A stretch of DNA of 64,000 bases, from assembly GCA_029449235.1 (NCBI GenBank), contig JANATG010000012.1, positions 1-64,000 of the forward strand, written 5' to 3'. This document shows positions 53,454 to 64,000 of the stretch, in pieces. Both the position numbers and the translations under genes were made by a program. Position 1 is the first letter of the stretch. Each line of letters opens with the position of its first letter. The notes beneath the pieces are model-generated. The model was given only the letters and a program-made list of their open reading frames with translations, did no database searches and was not told where the DNA came from. The stretch is from Linnemannia schmuckeri (lineage: Eukaryota; Mortierellomycota; Mortierellomycetes; Mortierellales; Mortierellaceae).

Positions 53454-55618
53454 GGCTAGTCGTTTATGCTCTGACACGATCATCAAAGTATGAAAACGAA
53501 TGAAAAATAAGCACTTACACAGCCAGCGCGTTTAGATTTTTTTTGTACGCAATTTTTTTTCCATAGTAATAAAAAGCCTAAGGGAGGTATTTGAGAGTGA
53601 AAGGAGACTGCATACCAAACTCTTTCAAGCGCCATTCATCAATCGTGGTCCGGTCTACAACGTGGCTCTATGCAACAATTGCCGCTGCTCTTCATGGCTG
53701 TAACGGAAGACTCTCACAGCTTCAACGGAAGACAAAAAAAGGGCTGAAATAATGATTACTCTGACCCTTAACTAAAACAAAATATTACAGATATCCCGTG
53801 CAGAGTAAGTGTCTGGGTTCAATTTCCTGGTTGACCGTTACTTTTTTTCTTAGTTAGCTACTAAGCAGAACACGCGCAATTTTTTTAAGAGTAGAGAGAG
53901 ATTGTACTGTGCGCTATCTTTTTTTTTGAATTTTTTTTGTGTAAGAACGAGTGAACTTGTTTATGATATATCCAGTATAGCTCTTTTTTTCATCACTTTT
54001 AGATTGATACACGCTAGGGCCATGTAGAGCAGCCCTGACCTTTTAAGACTAATTGCTCGACAATTCTTTATACTTGTATTTCCTCTTCCTGATTGCTTAT
54101 CTGTTACCAGTCTTTATGCGAGGCTATTCATCCGGCCTGCTCACTTTTTGTGAAATTGAGTCCGTCGGCCGTTCTACATGACATTAATATCATTAGTGCG
54201 GGAGTGCAGGCGGGTTGTCGAACCAAATGAATAGCCCGAATCGCTCCCAAATATATTTTTCCACGCGATTTGCGCTCTATTTGACCTTTTTGCCACCAAT
54301 TTTTTCAGTAAAATGTCCAGTGTGACTGCTATTTGATAAATTAAACAACTTTTCGCAGTCAATTCCACGCGTGAATGGCGGATAGACAACTGGTGTCAAG
54401 GGGAGAGGATGAAAGCCAATTGATCGATCGAGGGAGTGGGCCCAGTCGAGTGTAGGCGTGATAGTAGGGTAGGTAGGACACGGTAGAGGGCCGGGAACGC
54501 CAACGACACGCAGCCAACGGGCGATTAAAAAACAACAAATAAACAAAAAAAAACAAACACTGATGACGAGGATAGCTGGGACTTTCTTTACTTCTTTACT
54601 TTACAGCATGGACTCAGAGGCACATCCCAGTTACTCTCGACAAGACAAGAAACCCCAGTCATTTAGACACCTGCAAACAACCTGGCGTCATCCTAGTTCT
54701 CCGATTTCAAGCAGAAAAAGCAATACTCAAATCACCTGTGTAATTGGGCTGATAGATTTCATACCTCTAAGGAATTGACTGGGCAAAAAAAAAACGCGGC
54801 TGCAGCTTGTACCATTGATGTGATGTATAGACAACTGTTCATCAGAGTATATCTGATGGGTTTCCTTTGAATGGTCCCAATGAGTACGGCTTGGTTGTTG
54901 GTGCTTGTTTTCTGGTGTGTTTGCATTGTCTGTCTGTGTGTGCGTGTGTGTTTTTATGAAGTGCCGTTAATTCCGCCGGTCTGTCTGGATTTAGAGCAGT
55001 CTGTCCCTTCTGTGTTCGAGTGAGTCGCCTCTTTTTTTTTGTCCTCTTCTTTACTTTTCTCCCCTTTCTTTCGCCCACCCACCCACTCTTCGGCGTTTGT
55101 GTCGTCCGTTCTTTGCACTTTTTGTTTTTTGCCATCAACATCATCTCTCCTTCCTCCTGTCGATCCTCTTGCAGCTTGACATCACACAAACGAGCAGCCA
55201 AATCAACCAAATCACCCAACACCCAACCGCAATCCCTTTTTTTTCACATTCGCTCAACCAAAGTACCCCTCTCTCATTACCTTACCCTTCCTTTGTATCC
55301 TTTGTCCGTTTCATCCCCAATCTAGACTGACACTCCCGGACTCATCCTCAAAGGACAACTCTGTCGTGAGAGACCACATCCAGATTGAACACTCTCTTTG
55401 ATAGAGGCATTCCTTTCCCCTCCACCTCCATCCCTTCCCCCCCCTCTCCAACTCACCGAATCTCATCAGCCACTACTTTTCTGCCGTGATTCGACTCCCA
55501 CTGGCGTGCTCACTCCAACTTTAAAGAAGGTGCGGCAGAAGCAGCAAGTCAGTCGTCGGTCCTGATTGCGATCCCTCGCTCCCTTCCAACAAGCTCTCTC
55601 ACTCATTCGCTACTCACT
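52528..55618. other. Gene-free stretch before the USP37-like gene
   Basis: No supportable gene in 3.1 kb. It holds A-rich runs (53336-53393 and about 53421-53450), the 53049-53089 hairpin, and a GC-richer patch at 54360-54520 whose frames show no family. From about 55030 the DNA turns C/T-rich and probably serves as promoter and leader of the gene at 55619. Confidence 0.55.
53049..53089. repeat. Long near-perfect hairpin (18-bp arms)
   Basis: AGAATAGTGGCGTCGGTG (53049-53066) pairs with 53072-53089 at 17 of 18 positions, leaving a G-T at the other, around loop GCTAG. Its GC-rich core stands out from AT-rich DNA. It could be a terminator-like element, a small-RNA hairpin or a transposon end. 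Confidence 0.85.
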
Positions 55619-58600
55619 ATGACCAGCGACAATATCGACTCGGCTTCTCCACCTTCCCTGGCCGATGACGACTACAGCCATCCTCCAGTATCGCTCTGCG
55701 ACTTTGTTCATGCTGTTGACCTCGAGCGCACCTCCCTGAGTCGCAAGTTCGAGAATGTCCAATGTTGGCTCGCCTGTGATGGTACCGTCCTTGTTATCTG
55801 ACACTTTCTTTGCTGATTGCACCCTCCTCAACTCCCCTTTTTTCACTCTCCTTTGTGCCTTTTCCTTCGTTCTTTCACTCTTTCTATCCTTCTTTTTTTT
55901 TGGGCTACTTGCCTGTTGTTTCCTTTCTGTTTCTGTCTCTCTGTTTTGCGTCAGTTGCTCCTCAGTTGCCTCCTAGGCAGCCTTGGAATGAATAATCCAT
56001 ATCCAGGATCTGTCTCTCACCCCATCAATGCGCTTTCTTTATTCTTTTCCACTTGATATCGGCATTGTTCTCTTTTACCCTTCAACCCTTAGATACTGCC
56101 TCGGTCAACCTTTATTTGGATCTTCAAAAGGAACTGGACTACGTAGATTTCAAGGTAAGAATGTTTGATGGAGAGGATGAAGAGTGCAGCCTTTTGCATT
56201 GCCAATTGTGACCACCTATCTTTTTGCGATTGTATGCACAAACATGCGTGCCACGCCACGTTAGTTCTGCATAACTAACATTGTTGGCATATCACGCCTT
56301 TTTTATGTTGATACAGTTGACGCAAAACGTTCGACAAGTCTACTTTACTGATAAAGCGCGTACTGTTAAGCTACATCTGAACAACAAGATACGACTTGAC
56401 ATTACCTTGACGACCGTGGAAGATGGTCGAAAATTATATGAACAGTTGACGCGGATAAAGACTCAATGTAAGCGAGCATCAATCTTTCAAGTTTACAACG
56501 AAGGCGAACTATGCAAATGGATCAACAGATGGTGCGCCTTTCTGCTCTCGTATTTCTCACCCTTCTTCAACTTTTTTTTTTTTTTTTTTTTTACTCTTTC
56601 CTCCGATCTTGGCAATTGTTTGTACGTATCTTGCATTCCAACGCCGAAACATTCTTTGCCACCGTTCATATACCATGGCAATGACGCGTAGCTGGCGACT
56701 GCGATGACTTTCCGCGCCATCGACCCAAGACCGGAATTGTCAAGCCGGATGCAAGTTCTGCTTATTTAACCGCAAAAAACGATCTTGCACCAGACCTTCC
56801 ACCCATCGCGGTTGGATCAGCCGAGCCTTCAACCCCCTCCAAAAAGAGACTGATCCAGCATTTCACCCCTTCGACTGAACCGGAACATACCCTGAAGAAG
56901 TCGCGCTCTGTTATCTCTCAGGACATTTTCAAATCTCACCGTCGGTCCAAAGAAGTAGTCGACTCTGTCCTCTCGACATCGCCTCCTATATCTCAAGCCA
57001 CGCCTGATCGGTGGCGCATCCCAAGCTCTCCTGCACGCGATAATGCGGAGGTACGTCTTTTTAGCTGGACATGCAAGTGATAGCATGAAAAGGAGACATC
57101 GTGACATCAACCCCTTGCTCTGAGAAACTGCATTCATAACTAGCCCGTGCGATCTTGCTTTGAACTGTTTTTGTTTTTAGATTATTACCCCTAATAGAGC
57201 GCAGGTTTTTGACAGATTTGCGCGCATTGGGCACTCTACACATCACATGCCAGGTAAAGCGCATTAAAGCAAATTGTAGTTCTTGTTTTTTATCATTTTG
57301 CAATTGTGCCGAGTTCTCACTTTTCAGTTGATGTCACATAGATCCTGTTCCGAGACCACAGTTTCATGCAAAGGTCCCAACTCCTAGAGTATTGCGGTCG
57401 ATGAATGACAGGTCCAAGAGATATGGCCGTGAGTTGGACCACAAATCTTCCAAAGGTTCAGGAGTGCTTGAAAAGTGAGCAAACTTTTTTTATTCACCCT
57501 GAAAAAAAAAAAAAAAAAACTAAAGACACGCCGACCTTTCGCCTTGCTAACATCACCCATTACTCTTTTCTTTTGTTCGACAGCAGATCTAGCGGATCAA
57601 AATGCATCAATGCTGTACTTCAGGCAATACTCTGTCTCAACCCTCTTGTGCCAGATCTTACTGACTCCTACTTGCTACTCATTTGTGGCGTCCAAGATGG
57701 GTTATTCCAGTGAGTGTCGCTTTCGATGGCTTTCCTGAGGTTCCACGGATTGTTAGTTGATTCGATACTAACCTTTTTTTTTTCTTTTATATATATAGAT
57801 CAATCGTTGATGCTCATACTGTTTACTCTGAGACTGGAAACCTGAAGATCAAGGAGGATGAAGTCTCAAACAAAATTGTCAAAAGTTCAACAGGAAGCCT
57901 CGGAGGAGATGTTGATGACGCGCGCGAGTTTTTGAACGACTGCCTCAGCCAAGTGCGGAAAGAATTCAATGATCGGGAAGAGAATCCTATTTCTCAGATG
58001 TTCACGGGGAAAATCGACCGTGTCTCAGAGTGCCCCAATTGTGGGAGTATGATCCGCAGTTCTGAACAATATCAAGATCTCCAGCTCGAGGTGCCGGCGC
58101 ACGATGGCAGTAGCTGCAGATCCAAGTATGTTTTGATGCCGTCTTTGTCCTTATGTATTACATGTAATAGAAATCGCATTTCTAATTATATTTTTTTTTC
58201 TGCCAAATAGTCAGGACGCAGTTAGCATTGGCAGTCTCGTGCCTCAACTGTTCGACACAAAACCGGTGAAATGTCAAACGTGCCATTCTGATCAGGCAAC
58301 CGTGCATCGGTCCTTTTCGCAGTTACCTGAGGTTCTCGTTTTGTGTTTGAAGCGATTCTCATCCAACCCGGTGGGCGGCTACAAAAAGCATCGCAGTCAT
58401 GTCACCATCGACGCCACACTTGAGTTCAGTAAGTTGGCATGCTGTGTAATTTATTACATTCTTGAGCCATAGCTTTAAAAATCCAGTATTGACGATGTTT
58501 CTTACTTGTTCTATTTAATATCCTATAGCTCAGTTTTGCAGCGCAGAGGCGTTCACACATGAGGCAGGGTCATTGAAATATTTTCAGGAAGACTTTGGCA

Positions 58601-60281
58601 TGCGACCGCACATCCCGAGCGATAGTGTGCCTAGTTCCAGCAGCTCACCCTTTTCATCCGTCAGCCCACGAGGACAACACGATCACTTCCATACGCCACC
58701 ACCGCCCGCTGAACGATACATTGCTAAGCTTCGTGAAGATGGCACGTTTGGAACCACCTCTGATTTCCCCATCGTACTGGACAGTGACGACGAGGATGCA
58801 ATCATTATTGCAGTAAGTATGCATGCCATGTTGATTAATGTGATAACCAGTGGCGCCTTTATTGAAAGCATTTCTCTGACAAAACGTTTCTCATTATCGC
58901 GTTCTTGCTGACTGTTGGTATTTAATAGAGCCAACAGAGTCAGGAATCACTTTCATTTTACGAGGCGCCGACAGAGGAAGAGCAATATCAGTGGGCGATG
59001 GAAGAGTCGATTAGAGCTTCGCAGATGACTATGTCGCAGAGCTCAGTTGTGGATAGGAAGTTGAAGGATGAGCCAGAGGAAGAGGACGACGTCATTTCCT
59101 CCCAGGTCTTTGGTATTGACAATCCATTTGCGCATCCCGACTTTGCAAGCAGGATCAAACGGGATTCCAGGAGTCTATCTGGATCACAGAGGACGAGCGC
59201 GCACTCGTCGAATGTCGGTACGCCCAAGATTAGCCCAAGATTGGAACTACCTGATCGGAGAGATACCTTTACTGTTCATGAAGACAAAGAGAAGGGCGTC
59301 GGTAAAGTTGAAGGCGATAAAAAGAGCACGGACGGTGATGGTGATGGTGATGATGACGAAAGCGATGAAGACTTCAAGGCTGCAGTGCTGGCGTCGCTCA
59401 TGACCGGGGATACATCGACATCTCCCACTGAGGCAGACGTCCAGGAACAGGAAAAGAAACATGTAGAGGAGGCGATCCGAAGGAGTTTGATGGACCAGGA
59501 AGAAAACAAGGAGAACATCTCGCCCGACAAGGCCACTGGCCAGAAGAAGCTGCTGGAAAAAAAGAAGATGGTGGCGACACTGACCCGATCCTGCTCTCAG
59601 CTGGACCGCTCGCCCTCGGACCATCACCACCGCCACCAAAATCACCATCTGCGGAAGAAACTTCCCGCACAGCTCAGGAGGTCTAGCACGATTGATTTCA
59701 TTGAAAGAGAGGGATTCTTGAGAAGCAACGATCTGGAAACGTCGTCGTTTTCTCAGCCATATTCATTGTCGCAGTCGCCATCCCCAACAGAGACGTTTTC
59801 CCAGCCACTGCGCCTAGAGTTCCCACTTCGGACACGACAGTCCGACTCCACTGCCACTACTCGTCGCCATGCTGACCAAGATAGGCACGAACAACACGAC
59901 TCGACATCATCTCCTTCTGTGATCTTCTGGGACGATGACGACACGACACCTGCACGCCGAGTCACACGGGCATCTAAGGGCAAGGACAGGGCTCCCTCCT
60001 CACAGCTGCAGATAGTGGAAGATCAGAGTTTAGGTCTCTTTCATCTCCAGGCGGTCGTCAGCCACACCGGTCTGTCCATGTCATCGTCGTCTGCAGTAGC
60101 CGCTGCAGGACAAAAAGGCCGCTATGTCTGCGATCGACTTGGAACAGACGGAATTTGGAGATGCCATGATGGCGCAAAGACCACCAGGCTGGGATCTATC
60201 TCTGACCTCACTCGATATCGTGCGCGATCCGGATATCTCTTCTTTTATGTCCGATGTCACCCTGGTGCTGTTGTTGCTTGA
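55619..60281 (+). CDS. USP37-like ubiquitin carboxyl-terminal hydrolase with three UIMs and an altered active site
   Basis: Exons: 55619-55781, 56093-56154, 56317-56467, 56692-57050, 57181-57253, 57342-57474, 57584-57709, 57799-58125, 58211-58428, 58529-58812, 58929-60281; 1082 residues, phases consistent. The N-terminal region (about 1-125) resembles the PH-like domain of USP37, and a disordered linker follows. The catalytic domain begins near 318: SSGSKC-INAVLQAIL aligns with the Cys box (C about 321). DDAREFLNDCL is the Asp box, and CPNCG...CQTC a zinc ribbon. UIMs are YQWAMEESIRAS, DFKAAVLASLM and VEEAIRRSLMD. The C-terminal box has GRYVCD where active enzymes have GHY, so the catalytic His is Arg (about 1030). 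The oxyanion Asn is Ser and a residue is missing after the Cys. The CAGCAG acceptor of exon 7 may be used at either CAG. Confidence 0.85.
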
Positions 60282-60674
60282 AGTCTCAGCAGGAAAGCTA
60301 TTTTCATTTTGTCTCGTCTTGCCTCGCGGCCACGCATCCCTCGCATTGCCGCTGCCACTACTACCTCGTTACGCTTTCTTTAACCATCGCGTGTGTAATT
60401 ACCTCTTTTGTTTTTCTTTGTATGTTCATATTTATCACATTCTCCCTTCCACTTTTGTTTGTATCATTATCCTCCTCTCCTTCCCCACTTTTTTACACAT
60501 CCACATCTCTATATTTATTCCCCCTCTCACGTAAAAAAATATCAAAAAAATAAAAAACCTCGTCACTTCCCCTTCCTAACTTTTTTATTCGCAAAACGTG
60601 CTACATCAAAACGTCGCATTCAAAAATCAATTGCCAAAGCATGCAATCGACAGCGGTGGAGGGACTATACAGCA
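60282..60674. other. Convergent 3' flanks of the USP37-like gene and Dicer
   Basis: No gene seen. T/C-rich, then A-rich DNA at 60531-60560. Confidence 0.6.
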
Positions 60675-63600
60675 TTAGGAACCTTCCAAACGAATACACT
60701 TAGGCCGAGTAGAAGAAGTGGGACAGTCACAGAACCGAGTCAACCATTCGGGGTCCGAGTCTAGGAGGGCCAGGGTTCGTTTTGCGGCCTCTTTGCGGGC
60801 GACTTGGATAAGAGGGTGATATGTGGTGACGACTGGCTGGCCATGGATCATGACTGCACATACTTGGTCTGATTGTTCCTGTCCCTGCTGCTGTTGCGAG
60901 TAGGACGTGGCGGAAGGCGGGGGTATGATCGCTCCTAATGGGTGAGGAGCTAGTGGCGAGGAAGGGGTGGTGAAAGGTGTCGATGACGCTGACACAGGTG
61001 CTGATCCAATTGTTGACGACGAAGAGGATGACTGTGAAGCGGCTTGCTCCTCTTCAGTCTGAGTAACTGCCAGGTTTTTGAGCTTGAAAGATTGACATCC
61101 AGCTCCCTGGATACGATGATGCAGCTCAATCACCGGATGCTTCGTCAGCGTCTCGGTCGAGAGGTGATCTCTTAGCGTCGGAAGGACAGCTCGATCAAAA
61201 AGGCCCTGGATGGCAGCGTAATCCCAACCAGAATCGACATAGACGGCTCCAAAGACACTCTCGAGGACGTCACCCAAGACCTTTGTCATGTTAAAGTCGA
61301 CCCAGTACTCGCCTACAGGTTCTCCTCTCTCCGTCGTCGTCGTCGTCCCACCAGGACCGCCAGTAGAGGATAAAGCATCCTCTTTGGCATCCTGGATCTG
61401 TTGCGTAGCACGAAGGATGTCGGTCGCGAGGGAGGAGCTGAAATGTAAAATATGTTGATGGAGCCCGAGCTGGACACAAATGACGCCCAAGATCTGGTTG
61501 TTGATACTCGCAGCCTTGATCTCGTGAATGACACCTGGCCCAGAGACGGGGTACCGCTGGACCCAGTAATCCGCCACCAACATGTCAAGGATAGAGTCGC
61601 CCAGGAACTCGAGTCGCTGGTAGCAGGGAGTCTGAGGTTTGAAGGCCGTCGCGTGGGTCAATGCCTCGACCAAGAGTCGTCTGTCCAAGAACTTGTATCC
61701 GATGGAGTCCTCGACTGTATCCAAATCTCCAAGAAGCGGGTCTTCCTTGAAAGGAGTAGCAAGGGGGTAAGGTGGGTGGCGGGGATTGGCCGTCTGAGAA
61801 AAGGTCCGAGCAAAGTCGTCCCAGGTGTGGATCCCCTCGAGGGGTTTCAGGAGCGCGGCGGCGGCTTTGAGACCCAAGTCGAGCCCTTGGCTGAGATATG
61901 CAGCACCTAGAGTCGATTCAACTAAATCGGCCATTGTCTTTGTCGAGATCTGCCATTCTAGTTGGGACTTGCGCTGTGGTGGCTGTGGCTGAGGCTGTGT
62001 GGTTGTCGCAGACGTTGTCAAGTCCCCGGTAGACACCACCAGACCATTAGAAGGAGGTGTGTCACCAGGAGAGGAAGAAGAAAGAGAAGGAGACAGTGCG
62101 GGCATGGGCACAAAGAAGTGTGTGTTGACCGGCGGAAGCTTGTTCAAAAATCGATCCAGTCCTAAAAGTGTCGCCCGCTTGAAGAGATAGCTGTTCGAGA
62201 CACGGCTCGTGCGCTTCAACGTCAACCGACCTTCGTCCAGATGTGGGTATCGAATAAACACATCGACCGCCATCATAAATTTCAGGAACGTGTCGCCCAA
62301 CAGCTCGAGCCGCTGGTAGTTCATGGCATAAGATGTCTCGGTCGCTGTTAGGGCCTCGAGCATCAGAGGTAGCTTGATCTGATCCTGGAGCCCAAATTCG
62401 GTGAGGAACTCGATTGTCTTCAACAGGTCATCGATGCGTACAAGAACAGAGACCATCCACTCTGCCGATCGAAGGGTACTCGCAGTGAGAGGGCACTTTT
62501 GGACAAGCTCAGGGATCAGGAAGTGAGCCGCACCGGATTTGGGTTCTGCTGGGGCCGATCGTTTGATGGTTTGAAGATGGTCCGTGCGCCGGGGTAGCTT
62601 CTTGATCTCGATCAAGGGTTGGTCCAAATTGCAAATGTCGGTCCCACGCTTGGTCATGTAGTATTGCGCAAAAGTGCCGCTGACTGTCGCTGGGTCGCAT
62701 TCCTGGATTTGTGGGGCGCTGTCCGCAGAAGAAGAGGAGGAAGGAGAAATAGAAGAAGGGAACGCGGTGGTTGTCGGGATGAGACTGTTGGGCGTCAGAT
62801 CTGTCCTAAGAGCTATTGGACAATAGAACCGACCCCACTGACCCTTCTCAAGCAATACCATGTCCTGCAGCCGATCCCAGGAGAGGTCGGCATCCTTTAG
62901 ACTGTAAGATGCTGGGGTCGAAGACGAGGAGCTCCCAAGCTGGACCTCACTCCAGTCGATGAGTTGATCTGCTGAGAAGTCCCTGTGAAGGTCAGATCCA
63001 TTCTGGTGTCGCAGGAGAGGTGCGATCAGATGGCGGACACCAGTGTCCAATGATCCGACCTCGACGGACTTGTGAAAGACGGCAGCGAACAGCAACTTGT
63101 GGTACTGGTAGAGATCTTGAACTTGTTGTACCGAGAGCTCGACGCGACTATTGAGACTGACAATATCGACAAAACGAGGATCGCCATCAAAGAAGAGCTC
63201 GATGGGGTCGAGCTGCGGAAGTGGTGCAGCAGTGAGCATGCAGAGGCTCCTGAAGTTGGTCTGTGTCTCACCCTCGTCGATGATCGTAGCAGCTTGCCTG
63301 AGGGAAAAGAGTGTCGCATGCACCGAGACTGTATCCGATCCTGGGATGAGCTTAATTTTGTTCTCCCAGAAGGTAGGTTGGTGAATCGGATACATCCGCA
63401 GAGACACTGGGGCATTTTGTACCGTCGCGTCGTCATCTTCCTCGCTCAGATCTTCCTTAGCAATAGCCGTCTTACGATGAGGCAATAGTCTGTCTGTCAA
63501 GCCCCCGAGACGGTAGAGTTCCTTGATGGCCTGGAATGACACGGCCTGCTTGGCCAGAGACTTCCTGGAAAAGGGCCCGGAGTCGAAATGGGTCGCAAGC

Positions 63601-64000
63601 GCATTCACAGGTAAGGTTAGCTGACAGTGAAAACTACCCTTCACATTCGCGATCGTGAACTCGGGTTTCCAAGTCGTGTAGATGTCCGCCGGTAAGGAGC
63701 TACAGTACTGATGCAACAAAGGCACGGAATTGTAAAAGTTGACTCGGGCACCGGTGGACTCGACCCTAAAGTCAGTCTCCACACCAGCCAGCTCCTTCAT
63801 ATCCTCCAATCCAGAGTTGGCGTCCTCGTCATCACCATCCTCGCCGTCGTACTCGCCGTTCGCAGAGGGACCCCTAAGGCGGATGACTCGGTCTTGGGGT
63901 AGTTCGCCGCACCACCTTCGCATGTCCGCCTCTGCGCCGGAGATCTTTTCCAGATAGCCATCATTTTCGGGCAACATGATGATGTATTCCGAGTTAGGGT
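60675..64000 (-). CDS. Dicer-like ribonuclease III, C-terminal part (runs off the right edge)
   Basis: The frame is open from base 64000 down to the stop at 60675, with no intron in 3.3 kb. The first residues (SEYIIMLPEN) match the end of the helicase domain, so start and helicase lie outside. Next come the Dicer dimerisation fold (about 63760-63500), a PAZ-like region (YYMTKRGTDICNLDQPL and LIPELVQKCPL, about 62680-62480), RNase IIIa (YQRLELLGDTFLKF about 62330-62280; DLVES about 61930) and RNase IIIb (YQRLEFLGDSILD about 61625-61585; GDVLES about 61280-61260). Glu and Asp residues of both catalytic centres are present. A C-terminal dsRNA-binding region ends in RKEAAKRTLALL, with a Ser/Gln-rich insert. 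It would cut double-stranded RNA into siRNAs, in the same window as young retroelements. Confidence 0.93.
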   Translation of the reverse strand, partial: PNSEYIIMLPENDGYLEKISGAEADMRRWCGELPQDRVIRLRGPSANGEYDGEDGDDEDANSGLEDMKELAGVETDFRVESTGARVNFYNSVPLLHQYCSSLPADIYTTWKPEFTIANVKGSFHCQLTLPVNALATHFDSGPFSRKSLAKQAVSFQAIKELYRLGGLTDRLLPHRKTAIAKEDLSEEDDDATVQNAPVSLRMYPIHQPTFWENKIKLIPGSDTVSVHATLFSLRQAATIIDEGETQTNFRSLCMLTAAPLPQLDPIELFFDGDPRFVDIVSLNSRVELSVQQVQDLYQYHKLLFAAVFHKSVEVGSLDTGVRHLIAPLLRHQNGSDLHRDFSADQLIDWSEVQLGSSSSSTPASYSLKDADLSWDRLQDMVLLEKGQWGRFYCPIALRTDLTPNSLIPTTTAFPSSISPSSSSSADSAPQIQECDPATVSGTFAQYYMTKRGTDICNLDQPLIEIKKLPRRTDHLQTIKRSAPAEPKSGAAHFLIPELVQKCPLTASTLRSAEWMVSVLVRIDDLLKTIEFLTEFGLQDQIKLPLMLEALTATETSYAMNYQRLELLGDTFLKFMMAVDVFIRYPHLDEGRLTLKRTSRVSNSYLFKRATLLGLDRFLNKLPPVNTHFFVPMPALSPSLSSSSPGDTPPSNGLVVSTGDLTTSATTTQPQPQPPQRKSQLEWQISTKTMADLVESTLGAAYLSQGLDLGLKAAAALLKPLEGIHTWDDFARTFSQTANPRHPPYPLATPFKEDPLLGDLDTVEDSIGYKFLDRRLLVEALTHATAFKPQTPCYQRLEFLGDSILDMLVADYWVQRYPVSGPGVIHEIKAASINNQILGVICVQLGLHQHILHFSSSLATDILRATQQIQDAKEDALSSTGGPGGTTTTTERGEPVGEYWVDFNMTKVLGDVLESVFGAVYVDSGWDYAAIQGLFDRAVLPTLRDHLSTETLTKHPVIELHHRIQGAGCQSFKLKNLAVTQTEEEQAASQSSSSSSTIGSAPVSASSTPFTTPSSPLAPHPLGAIIPPPSATSYSQQQQGQEQSDQVCAVMIHGQPVVTTYHPLIQVARKEAAKRTLALLDSDPEWLTRFCDCPTSSTRPKCIRLEGS

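Noticed and set aside
53800..53860. B-box-like GGGTTCAATTTCC as a tRNA gene
   Set aside because: No A box at the right distance and no acceptor or anticodon stems could be formed.
54277..54546. 89-codon minus-strand frame in the GC-richer patch
   Set aside because: No family resemblance, overlapping frames of equal length, no splice context.
1..64000. CRISPR arrays, bacterial operons or Shine-Dalgarno sites
   Set aside because: The window is eukaryotic with spliced genes; no regularly spaced repeats with unique spacers were seen.

Overview
The window looks like a chromosomal segment of an early-diverging filamentous fungus. I favour Mucoromycota of the Mortierella type, but this is inference. 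The grounds are intron-bearing eukaryotic genes with GT...AG introns (many of them short), homopolymer-rich AT-leaning intergenic DNA, a multidomain Dicer, fungal sphingolipid enzymes, and LINE, chromovirus and SINE insertions. All exon joins were made by eye, from consensus splice sites, reading-frame phase and protein-family continuity. No search or alignment was run.

Layout. 1-10.96 kb is a nest of mobile DNA. A LINE, of which only the RNase H/zinc-region end of ORF2 lies in the window, carries a complete chromodomain Ty3/gypsy element (4408-10320) in its 3' untranslated region. That element has two 203-bp LTRs that look identical and a CAATT target duplication. A tRNA-headed SINE (10481-10947) sits against the LINE poly-A tail. 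12.4-17.5 kb holds a convergent sphingolipid pair, alkaline ceramidase and the sphinganine C4-hydroxylase SUR2. 17.5-27.7 kb is almost gene-free, apart from an ambiguous GC-rich ORF pair and what looks like a decayed LINE ORF1.

From 27.7 to 48.4 kb the DNA is gene-dense: a Sis1-type DnaJ, a GNAT acetyltransferase with a 15-nt internal exon, a mitochondrial carrier with a 13-nt internal exon, an SPX-ACT-ACT-phosphoserine phosphatase fusion, a BLM/Sgs1-type RecQ helicase, SEC61 alpha, a zeta-crystallin-like quinone oxidoreductase, and an orphan seven-helix membrane protein with a long cytoplasmic tail. 48.4-55.6 kb is gene-poor and contains a tRNA-Arg(ACG) gene, a degenerate tRNA-like sequence, hairpins and a short tandem repeat. 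55.6-60.3 kb encodes a USP37-like ubiquitin protease whose active site appears broken. The window closes with the C-terminal two-thirds or so of a Dicer that runs off the right edge.

Functional themes. Ceramidase and SUR2 act on adjoining pools of phytosphingolipids. SEC61 and RecQ share a 523-bp divergent promoter that contains a perfect TGACGTCA site. The SPX-SerB fusion joins a phosphate/inositol-pyrophosphate sensor to the last step of serine synthesis. It and the pseudo-active USP37-like protein are the two most unusual genes in the window.
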